From JANRIC01 sp033765345 (lineage in GTDB: Bacteria > Bacteroidota > Bacteroidia > Cytophagales > Microscillaceae), in the NCBI GenBank assembly GCA_033765345.1, contig JANRIC010000121.1:1-21084 (forward strand): a DNA stretch of 21,084 bases, written 5' to 3'. Positions 16,152 to 21,084 of this stretch are shown here, piece after piece. Within the stretch, counting starts at the first letter, position 1, and every line of letters starts with the position of its first letter. The translations under genes were made by a program, and so were the position numbers. The notes beneath the pieces are model-generated. The model ran no database searches. It was not told the origin of the DNA and saw only the letters and a list, made by a program, of their open reading frames with translations.

Positions 16152-16739
16152 TCAAGGACGATAATTATTTGCCCGGATATTTCGAGCGGCTTTGGTGACG
16201 GTTTCTTCAATTCTTTTTTGTCGGGTTTCAGGTTTTTTGGCATTGAGAATCCACTCTAAAATACCTCTTTTGGCAGAAGGGGGGAAGGCTTGAAAATTTT
16301 TAAAGGCCTCTGGGTGCAAATCAAAAGCTTCTTGAAGGTCAAAGGGGATGACAAGGTTTTCTACTTCGTCGAGGGCGGTCCAGGTGCCGCTTTGGCGGGC
16401 TATTTTGATCATTTCAAAGCCTGATGTATGCATTTTACCTTCTTTGATGAGTTTTTGTACTTTGAGTTTGTTTTTACGGCTCCAGTTACTTTTGGGGTTT
16501 CTTTGGGAGAAAAACTGAAAAAAGCTTTCGTGGTCTCTTTTATTGGGTTTGCTGTCGATCCAGCCGAAGCAAAGGGCTTCGTCGACAGCTTCTTCATAAT
16601 AGACACTCGGCGTATGGCTATCTTTGTGATAAATAATGAGCCATACACTTTTTTCTGCTTTGTGATTGGCCTCAAGCCAGGCTCTCCAGGTTTCCTGATC
16701 TTCGGCATAAAAGGTTTTGACTCCGTCTTTTTCAGTCAT
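16152..16739 (-). CDS. YdeI/OmpD-associated family protein
   Basis: 195 residues, cytoplasmic. It shows the family pattern: F.A.DQETWRAWLEANH near the N-terminus, SVWLIIYHK, YYEEAVDEALCFGWIDSK (about 47-64), FSQRNPKSNWSRKNK, and a C-terminal PPSAKRGILEWILNAKKPETRQKRIEETV segment typical of the OmdA/YdeI group. E. coli YdeI is linked to stress and antimicrobial peptide tolerance; no enzyme activity is established to my knowledge. It follows the secreted TPR gene after 15 bases on the same strand, probably cotranscribed, although the functional link is not obvious. Confidence 0.88.
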   Translation of the reverse strand: MTEKDGVKTFYAEDQETWRAWLEANHKAEKSVWLIIYHKDSHTPSVYYEEAVDEALCFGWIDSKPNKRDHESFFQFFSQRNPKSNWSRKNKLKVQKLIKEGKMHTSGFEMIKIARQSGTWTALDEVENLVIPFDLQEAFDLHPEAFKNFQAFPPSAKRGILEWILNAKKPETRQKRIEETVTKAARNIRANNYRP

Positions 16740-16754
16740 GTTTTTTCTGTTTAC

Positions 16755-17828
16755 TCAACGAACACTCCAATTATAAGCTTCAGACCATTGGTAAAATTTG
16801 CTGATTTTATCCTTATTGGTTTTAAGCCAATCCTGAACAGTTGGTTCATCAGAAGATGCATAAATGATGTATGTAAAGGTTTCTACTAAATTCTGATTTT
16901 TCAGTTCAATAAAATAAGGAGCATAATATTCCCAATAAAATCCAGAGTTATTATTTTTTTGTTCGGCTAATGACTGACAGAATGTTCCGAACTTGCTTAT
17001 GAATAGTTCTTGTTCGGTACGCCCGGCGTTGATTTGATCATAGTCTAAGGCGGCAGACATGGAAAGAAGTAGTTCTGTCATACTAAAATCATTGACGGGT
17101 TTCAGCTTCTTTTTTTTCTTTTTGGAAGCTCCTTCAAGTATATCTGGACTTAGGGTGATGGTAACATTATTTTCCCCCGTTTTTTTTACATTGGCTTGCA
17201 TAATTTCACGTACGAAAGGCAGATTAGAAGTAGCTCTATCTCCCTGAGGCTCAAGGATTAAAAAACGGCAGAAAGCCATCAGGGAAGGTATTTTTTTCTT
17301 GCCATCCAGGTGGATTCTTGCAATAGCATTGTGCGACCCGGGGTGTTCGGGGTTCAAGGAAACAGATTTTTCAAAATATGCCAATGCTTCTTCGGGGCGG
17401 TTTATTCTGGAAAGTGTAATGCCTTTATTAAAATACAACTGAAAATAATCGGGAAACTTAGCGATACCTTGATCATATATGTTGAGTGCCTGGTCGGGCT
17501 TCCCTACCAAATCCAAAGCATTGCCATAAGTAGTATACACAAAATCAAGGTTGGGTGAATTGGGTTGGGTTTCAACAATTGCTTTACAGATTTGAATCGC
17601 GGTTTCGTATTTTTCCAAGGATAAAAGAGACATTGCCTTTTCTCCCAAAGCAGTGATATTGCTTGCATCCAATTGTAAAGCTTCGTCATATTTGCTGATA
17701 GCACCTTCAAAATCACCTTGATCGTGTAGTTTGATACCTTCCAGGATTAGTTCCTTGATTTTGTCTTGCGCCTGAAGTAAAATGGAACAGCATAACAAGC
17801 AGATGGTCAAAAGGATTATTTTTTTCAT
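16755..17828 (-). CDS. Secreted TPR-repeat protein
   Basis: 357 residues. The signal peptide (MKKIILLTICLLCCSILLQA, about 1-20) could be read as a lipoprotein signal, but the cleavage LQAQ looks like type I. Four to five tetratricopeptide repeats span about 25-170: GDFEGAISKYDEALQLDASN, EKYETAIQICKAIVETQPNS, GKPDQALNIYDQGIAKFPDY and RPEEALAYFEKSVSLNPEHP. A lysine cluster (SKKKKKKLKP, about 235-244) separates the TPRs from a helical C-terminal domain ending YQWSEAYNWSVR. The C-terminal domain (about 245-357) resembles no family I can name. Likely a periplasmic scaffold. It leads a two-gene unit with the YdeI-like gene. Confidence 0.82.
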   Translation of the reverse strand: MKKIILLTICLLCCSILLQAQDKIKELILEGIKLHDQGDFEGAISKYDEALQLDASNITALGEKAMSLLSLEKYETAIQICKAIVETQPNSPNLDFVYTTYGNALDLVGKPDQALNIYDQGIAKFPDYFQLYFNKGITLSRINRPEEALAYFEKSVSLNPEHPGSHNAIARIHLDGKKKIPSLMAFCRFLILEPQGDRATSNLPFVREIMQANVKKTGENNVTITLSPDILEGASKKKKKKLKPVNDFSMTELLLSMSAALDYDQINAGRTEQELFISKFGTFCQSLAEQKNNNSGFYWEYYAPYFIELKNQNLVETFTYIIYASSDEPTVQDWLKTNKDKISKFYQWSEAYNWSVR

Positions 17829-18235
17829 AAATATTGGATTTAATAATGATAGAATTTAAAATGGTTTTGTAATCAGCTTATCTTTATGGTACTTAGCCTG
17901 TGGTAGTTTTAGCCTGATTTTAAAAAAGAACATGGTTTTATTCAATTACATAAACCAATTGGGTTTGAGTATCATCATCCCAAGTGTAAAATTAGGGTAA
18001 TAGCCACTGATATTCAAATTTAGAACTTTTGAATAAATTTAAAAAATCAGATTTACTTGTAATTCGGAAATTTTTTGGTGGTGTAATAAGGAATGCTATG
18101 AATTTAGGCATTGGACAGTGGAGACCTCTAGGTTGTGTGTAGCGGAGCGAGACTACGCACTTCCCAATAAGAGATGCCCTCCTGAACATCCAAGCGGATG
18201 TCTAAATCCGTAGGCAGCTCAAGAATCCAGAAACA
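17829..18235. other. Intergenic region with nested hairpins
   Basis: No credible gene. Two structures lie next to the repeat-flanked toxin cassette. The first is a hairpin GTGTGTAG (18135-18142) with CTACGCAC (18153-18160), with one G-U pair. The second is a pair of mutually exclusive stems: ACATCC (18186-18191) with GGATGT (18196-18201), or CGGAT (18195-18199) with ATCCG (18206-18210). The open frame at 17992-18189 on the minus strand crosses the first hairpin and has no family resemblance. Confidence 0.5.
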
Positions 18236-18345
18236 AACCCGAAAGTCTGCATCTAGAGGCTTTCGGGGTTTTAAAAATCCAGCTATTTTATTAAGAATGT
18301 TTTATCTTAGACTTTCGTAGTGAGTGCGTCTCAAGCCTTCGGCTG
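18236..18345. repeat. Direct repeat copy A flanking the toxin-antitoxin pair
   Basis: About 110 bp that recur at 19145-19258 in the same orientation with only small indels and substitutions; the central ~44 bases starting CTTTCGGGGTTTTAAAAATC are identical. It contains a terminator-like hairpin AACCCGAAAG (18236-18245) with CTTTCGGGGTT (18260-18270), and CGAAAGTCT (18240-18248) is also the exact complement of AGACTTTCG (18309-18317). It ends in AGCC-TTC-GGCT. Confidence 0.9.
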
Positions 18346-18367
18346 GAGTTTGCAGGCTTTCCGAATA

Positions 18368-18399
18368 CTTTGAGGCGATCCTTCGGAACACCCTCAAAG
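18368..18399. other. Hairpin downstream of repeat copy A
   Basis: CTTTGAGG (18368-18375) and CCTCAAAG (18392-18399) form a perfect 8-bp stem; the loop contains a further TCC-TTC-GGA mini-stem. It lies between the repeat and the toxin-antitoxin promoter candidate. Confidence 0.6.
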
Positions 18400-18447
18400 A
18401 ACAGGTGGGGGGAATACAGAATGTTTTCGGCATAACATAAAAAGCCT

Positions 18448-18479
18448 TTTGTTTTTTATGATTACTTATGCTATTTTTA
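18448..18479 (+). promoter_or_regulatory. Candidate Bacteroidota promoter for the toxin-antitoxin operon
   Basis: TTTG at 18448-18451, then 20 bases, then TATTTTTA at 18472-18479, one mismatch from TAnnTTTG. The first ORF starts 27 bases downstream. Spacing is in the range expected for the -33/-7 pair. Confidence 0.35.
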
Positions 18480-18505
18480 CAAGATTCATTACAAAATAAA
18501 TACTG

Positions 18506-18715
18506 ATGGAAATTACAAAGACCGAGAAAGAAAATATACCAAAGACCATTCATCCAAGTCAGTTGAATATATATGACCCAAAAGAAATCATGGCTGTCGG
18601 GGGAATAGCACTATTTAGTAAAATGATAGGCAATGATAAGCCCATTCCCGTAACGCACATAGAGTTTACAGAAGAAGAGTGGGACGAAATAGATAGAATA
18701 TTAGACATTGACTAA
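18506..18715 (+). CDS. Putative antitoxin paired with VapC (unrecognised family)
   Basis: 69 residues. The position (4 bases ahead of a PIN toxin, same strand) indicates the antitoxin. The N-terminal half has HPSQLNIYDPKEIMAVGG and then ALFSKMIGNDKP, possibly a short helix-turn-helix-like or helical segment; the C-terminal 20 residues are strongly acidic (FTEEEWDEIDRILDID), as expected of a tail that wraps a PIN toxin. I do not recognise AbrB, MazE, RHH, Phd/YefM or DUF2281 motifs. Length is typical for VapB-type antitoxins. The role is inferred from context. Confidence 0.7.
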   Translation: MEITKTEKENIPKTIHPSQLNIYDPKEIMAVGGIALFSKMIGNDKPIPVTHIEFTEEEWDEIDRILDID

Positions 18716-18719
18716 GAAT

Positions 18720-19127
18720 ATGCCCATCTTATTAGACACGAATGTATTATTGAAAAACCATATTCGTAATCGTCTTTCATTGCCAGTAGATAGTTTTATT
18801 TCCATCATCAATGTAGGTGAGCTAGAATCTTTGGCTTTGCAATTGAATTGGTCTTATCAAAAACAAACGTCACTTCAAAATTTATTAAATCAAATCCCAA
18901 TCATTGATATCAATGCCCAAATAGCCAAAACGTATGGCTTGGTAGATGCATATAGTCAGGGAAAATTACAAAACAACCCCTTGCCTGCCGGTACTTCAGC
19001 ACGTAATATGGGTAAAAACGATATTTGGCTGGCAGCAACTGCGCTATTTTTTCGAATGGATTTTCAAACTTATGATAATGATTTTGACCATTTAGTTCAG
19101 TATGGTTTGCTACTTCATAAATTATAA
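18720..19127 (+). CDS. vapC: VapC-like PIN-domain ribonuclease toxin
   Basis: 135 residues from the ATG at 18720; a TTG at 18708 would overlap the antitoxin stop and is less likely. PIN toxins cleave tRNA or rRNA using a metal held by acidic residues. All are visible: Asp6 in ILLDTNVLL, Glu34 in NVGELES, Asp101 in NDIWLAATA, and Asp119/Asp121 in TYDNDFDHL. Length and order are normal for VapC. The N-P-L-P insertion before SARNMGKND is typical of Bacteroidota PIN proteins. It is immediately followed (17 bases after the stop) by repeat copy B, whose hairpin would terminate the operon. Confidence 0.92.
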   Translation: MPILLDTNVLLKNHIRNRLSLPVDSFISIINVGELESLALQLNWSYQKQTSLQNLLNQIPIIDINAQIAKTYGLVDAYSQGKLQNNPLPAGTSARNMGKNDIWLAATALFFRMDFQTYDNDFDHLVQYGLLLHKL

Positions 19128-19144
19128 TTGAGAGGCAAAGAATG

Positions 19145-19183
19145 AACCCGAAAGTCTGCATCAAAAAAGGCTTTCGGGGTTTT
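19145..19183 (+). terminator. Intrinsic terminator-like hairpin after vapC
   Basis: AACCCGAAAG (19145-19154) pairs with CTTTCGGGGTT (19171-19181, one bulged G) around an A-rich loop and is followed by T residues. It lies 17 bases after the toxin stop and forms the first part of repeat copy B. Confidence 0.7.
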
Positions 19184-19258
19184 AAAAATCCAGCTATTTT
19201 ATTAAGAATGTTTTAATCTTAGACTTTCGTAGTGCAAAGTGTCCCAAGCCTTCGGCTG
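19145..19258. repeat. Direct repeat copy B flanking the toxin-antitoxin pair
   Basis: Second copy of the 18236-18345 repeat, same orientation, 114 bp. Differences from copy A: the hairpin loop (TAGAGG versus AAAAAAGG), one extra A after GTTTT, and the segment before AAGCCTTCGGCTG. The CGAAAGTCT and AGACTTTCG complementarity is conserved. The sequence diverges directly after GGCTG in both copies, which defines the repeat edge. Confidence 0.9.
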
Positions 19259-19294
19259 CAATTCGTGAGTCCCCCCACAGAGAACGAAGGGTAC

Positions 19295-19313
19295 ACAGAC
19301 CATGGCGGTCTGT
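19295..19313. other. Perfect 7-bp hairpin downstream of repeat copy B
   Basis: ACAGACC (19295-19301), loop ATGGC, GGTCTGT (19307-19313). It lies between the toxin cassette and the cytochrome gene, which converge, and could help terminate either transcript, though no long U-run follows. Confidence 0.55.
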
Positions 19314-19365
19314 CATTTGAGCATTAGTGCTTTAACAGCACCAAGTTTATGGTTGGAAATTGGCT

Positions 19366-19776
19366 TTATTTTTTTTTGGCTCTTTCTGCTTTGACCTCTT
19401 CGGCTTTGATGATTAGACCTTTATTACCCCAGGAATTACGGATATAATTGAGTACATCGGCAACTTCCTGGTCATTGAGTCCCTGGGCGGGCATATCGCC
19501 ATCATACTCTACACCATTGACGGTCATTTTGCCATTCACGCCAAAGATAACCTGGTGGATAGAGCGTTTTTTATCGGCCATCAAGTAGTCTGATTTGGCT
19601 AAGGGAGGAAAAACACCTTCTATACCTTCACCCTGACCCATGTGGCAACTTTCGCAGCTTTCTTCATAGATTTTTTTACCGCGTTTTTTACTTTCCTCCA
19701 GAGGGTCCTGTTTGTATTGAGATGCCAACAAAAGGGTGATAAAAACCAATAAAAGAGCTAAAAAACCTTTTTTCAT
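19366..19776 (-). CDS. Exported mono-haem cytochrome c
   Basis: 136 residues. Signal peptide at about 1-19 (MKKGFLALLLVFITLLLAS). The haem-binding motif CESCH lies at 41-45, and the axial methionine is probably Met95 in YDGDMPAQGLNDQEVADVLNYIR, a class I cytochrome c layout. The lysine-rich tail (KAEEVKAERAKKK) is exposed. It probably carries electrons in the periplasm, for instance from a sugar or alcohol dehydrogenase. It is divergent from the DUF1080 gene; in Bacteroidota and Planctomycetota such cytochromes, Gfo/Idh/MocA enzymes and DUF1080 proteins often occur together, which suggests a link to the oxidoreductase genes at 12.5-16 kb. Confidence 0.93.
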   Translation of the reverse strand: MKKGFLALLLVFITLLLASQYKQDPLEESKKRGKKIYEESCESCHMGQGEGIEGVFPPLAKSDYLMADKKRSIHQVIFGVNGKMTVNGVEYDGDMPAQGLNDQEVADVLNYIRNSWGNKGLIIKAEEVKAERAKKK

Positions 19777-19815
19777 TTTGGTTATATGAGATTATCGGGA
19801 TAAATTTTAGAATTA

Positions 19816-19823
19816 CAAATATA
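19816..19823 (-). promoter_or_regulatory. Candidate Bacteroidota -7 box for the cytochrome gene
   Basis: On the minus strand the bases read TATATTTG, an exact TAnnTTTG match, ending 39 bases before the cytochrome start codon. A TCTG about 21 bases further upstream is a poor -33 element. Confidence 0.45.
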
Positions 19824-19958
19824 AGGCTGAATTCGGAAATTTCCCAGAGCTTATTGTACCGGGCTTGTTTTTATTCTAAAAACCAGGTTGGATTAGTTAT
19901 CAAACCAAATCATTCGAAGCTTTTTATTATCTTGCAATTATTTACCAAATATACGAAG

Positions 19959-20744
19959 ATGATGTTTTCAAAAAGATTGTTTTTTATGATGGCATTTGTA
20001 TTATTATTCTCTGGCAATATACAGAAGGAGAACCCTAAAAAATGGGTGCGTCTGTTTAATGGTAAAAACTTGGACGGCTGGACGATGAAGATCGTGGGAT
20101 TTGAATTGGGCGAAAATCATGGAAATACTTTCAGGGTAGAAGAGGGAATTTTACAAATTCGTTATGATCAGTACCAAAGCTTTGACGGCAAATTCGGTGC
20201 TTTGTACTACAAAAAAAAATTCTCTGATTATCGCCTGAAAGTAGAATATCGTTTTGTGGGTGAAACTGCCCCCGGTGCGCCCGAATGGGGATTCAGAGAC
20301 AGTGGCGTGCAATACCACTGTCAGGCACCCGAATCGCTGGAACTGACCCAGCCCTTTCCGGTATGCCTAGAGTATAACCTCCACGGAGGAAACGGCAAAG
20401 ATGAAAGACCCGTAGGGCAAATATGTGCCAATGGGATGACCGTAGAAATCAATGGCAAAAAAAATGAATCCTATTGTACCCCGGCTGCCGTCAAAAAAAC
20501 TTTTCACGGAGATCAGTGGGTGACCCTGGAAATAGAATCGAGAGATGGCAAATTCCGTCATTTTGTCAATGGAACGGAAATCCTGAGTTTTGAAAACGCC
20601 CAATACAACTCTGAGCACGAAATAGCCAAAAAATTCATTCAGGGAACACAAACCGCAGTCAAAGAAGGTTATATTTCTTTACAGTCCAACAGCCATCCGA
20701 TTGATTTTCGGAAGATTGAAATCATAGAATATGCTAAAAACTAA
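19959..20744 (+). CDS. Exported DUF1080 (3-keto-disaccharide hydrolase family) protein
   Basis: 261 residues from the chosen ATG. An open frame back to a TTG at 19854 would add 35 residues ahead of the signal peptide, so ATG 19959 (or 19962) is preferred. Signal at about 1-20 (KRLFFMMAFVLLFSGN). The DUF1080 concanavalin-like beta-sandwich starts with WVRLFNGKNLDGW, followed by DYRLKVEYRF, DSGVQYHCQAPE, LEYNLHGGNGKDERPVGQI and the closing GYISLQSNSHPIDFRKIEI. Family members hydrolyse 3-keto-glycosides formed by periplasmic dehydrogenases. It fits with the Gfo/Idh/MocA oxidoreductase and the divergent cytochrome as a periplasmic sugar oxidation route. A small ORF starts inside its last codons. 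Confidence 0.92.
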   Translation: MMFSKRLFFMMAFVLLFSGNIQKENPKKWVRLFNGKNLDGWTMKIVGFELGENHGNTFRVEEGILQIRYDQYQSFDGKFGALYYKKKFSDYRLKVEYRFVGETAPGAPEWGFRDSGVQYHCQAPESLELTQPFPVCLEYNLHGGNGKDERPVGQICANGMTVEINGKKNESYCTPAAVKKTFHGDQWVTLEIESRDGKFRHFVNGTEILSFENAQYNSEHEIAKKFIQGTQTAVKEGYISLQSNSHPIDFRKIEIIEYAKN

Positions 20745-20832
20745 GGAAATTATTGAGCAGACCAAGCTTTATTTTGGGAAGGATAAAGAACTTTTGCGTG
20801 AAAAAATACTGTCTAAGCAAAGGGAAATATGA
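20731..20832 (+). CDS. Small ORF overlapping the DUF1080 stop
   Basis: 33 residues (begins MLKTKEIIEQTKLYFGKDKE), basic and helical, unrecognised. It overlaps the end of the DUF1080 gene by 14 bases and its TGA overlaps the next ATG (ATGA at 20829-20832). This tight coupling suggests translation, but the size leaves chance open. Confidence 0.3.
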   Translation: MLKTKEIIEQTKLYFGKDKELLREKILSKQREI

Positions 20833-20918
20833 AAAATACATTCATACTGATTTTATTTTTTTGTTCAATAACATTTAGTAAGGGGCAAGATTTGGTAAAT
20901 GTCCCTAATTTGGCGTAA
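20829..20918 (+). pseudogene. Signal-peptide-only ORF, probably a gene broken by the IS
   Basis: 29 residues: MKNTFILILFFCSITFSKGQ is a textbook signal peptide ending in GQ, followed by only DLVNVPNLA and a TAA that abuts the insertion sequence end. The mature sequence V-P-N-L-A resembles the start of discoidin-type (F5/8) domains in secreted proteins (NLALxKP), but this is a guess. I read it as the 5' remnant of a secreted protein gene cut off at the IS junction. Confidence 0.5.
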
Positions 20919-21084
20919 GGTTAAGCGAAGCGATCCTTGTGCCAAGGATAGTGTTAATTTTTAACTGATAACATTAAGATTATATTGATAGGCCCAAAGT
21001 TTGAAATGTAAATTTAACATATACTCTTTTTTAGAAAAGGATAAAGTTTTGCGTACAAATCTGCTAAACCTTTGTCTAATAGTA
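20919..21084. mobile_element. IS1-family insertion sequence, one end (truncated by the window)
   Basis: From 20919 the sequence begins GGTTAAGCGAAGCGATCC and continues CCAAGGATAGTGTTAAT, resembling IS1 termini (GGT..., CCAA..., GATAGTGTT). It contains a perfect hairpin ATCCTTG (20933-20939) with CAAGGAT (20943-20949), then the 3' end of a transposase gene on the minus strand. The exact boundary could be off by one or two bases, because the target duplication on the other side is outside the window. Confidence 0.75.
20961..21083 (-). CDS. IS1-family transposase, C-terminal 40 residues (partial)
   Basis: The minus-strand frame from the window end reads TIRQRFSRFVRKTLSFSKKE and ends WAYQYNLNVIS before a TAA at 20961-20963. 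R.R.VRKTLSFSK followed by an aromatic-rich tail ending in YN is the conserved C-terminus of IS1-family (IS1 InsB-like) transposases. The catalytic DDE residues lie outside the window. The frame is too short to rank as a complete gene but the match to the motif is good. Confidence 0.75.
   Translation of the reverse strand, partial: TIRQRFSRFVRKTLSFSKKEYMLNLHFKLWAYQYNLNVIS

Noticed and set aside
17992..18189. Minus-strand open frame (65 codons) near the hairpin cluster
   Set aside because: It is interrupted in character by the hairpin at 18135-18160 and shows no recognisable domain.
18302..18553. Minus-strand open frame (83 codons) across the repeat
   Set aside because: It runs through the repeat hairpins and into the antitoxin gene; no family pattern.
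18236..19258. Integron attC sites around the VapC cassette
   Set aside because: The repeats lack the GTTRRRY and RYYYAAC core sites at their ends and no integrase is present; size alone is not evidence.

Overview
The window looks like chromosomal DNA of a Bacteroidota bacterium. The evidence is moderately AT-rich DNA, few recognisable Shine-Dalgarno sequences, candidate TAnnTTTG promoter boxes (ahead of apaG and of the cytochrome gene), and family content typical of the phylum: a DUF4919-like secreted protein, a stand-alone TonB C-terminal-domain protein, twin-arginine-tagged sugar oxidoreductase and isomerase-like proteins, and a DUF1080 hydrolase. I cannot place it below phylum.

Layout. 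Bases 1-5300 are housekeeping: a perfect 21-bp inverted repeat, a DUF4919-like secreted protein, a SiaC-family regulator with an STAS-like partner, polyphosphate kinase ppk1, uracil-DNA glycosylase ung and apaG. Bases 5300-8600 hold a SAM methyltransferase, a glutaminase with the animal-type architecture (N-terminal helical domain, glutaminase core, C-terminal ankyrin repeats) and a small TonB-domain protein. Bases 8780-10770 are a two-gene operon read here as a Septu-type anti-phage system: an ABC/SMC-like ATPase (PtuA-like) followed by a TIGR02646/PtuB-like HNH-family protein whose HNH residues are rearranged. A short TPR protein and a fabG-like reductase follow.

Bases 12520-16030 carry a carbohydrate cluster on the minus strand: an SUMF1/FGE-fold exported protein, a Tat-exported Gfo/Idh/MocA oxidoreductase and a Tat-exported hydroxypyruvate-isomerase-like TIM barrel. 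A mono-haem cytochrome c and a DUF1080 (3-keto-glycoside hydrolase family) protein near 19.4-20.7 kb could belong to the same periplasmic sugar oxidation chemistry, although they are separated from it. A YdeI-family protein and a secreted TPR protein lie between.

Bases 18236-19258 form the most accessory-looking segment. A VapC (PIN) toxin and an unrecognised 69-residue partner are bracketed by two direct copies of a ~110-bp structured repeat; each copy holds a terminator-like hairpin and a competing long-range pairing. The window ends inside an IS1-family insertion sequence: the last 41 codons of its transposase (minus strand) and its terminal inverted repeat are visible, although this reading frame is short. 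It abuts a signal-peptide-only ORF that is probably a broken gene.

The best candidates for something new are the Septu-like pair with a displaced HNH histidine, the repeat-flanked toxin-antitoxin cassette, and the eukaryote-like glutaminase.
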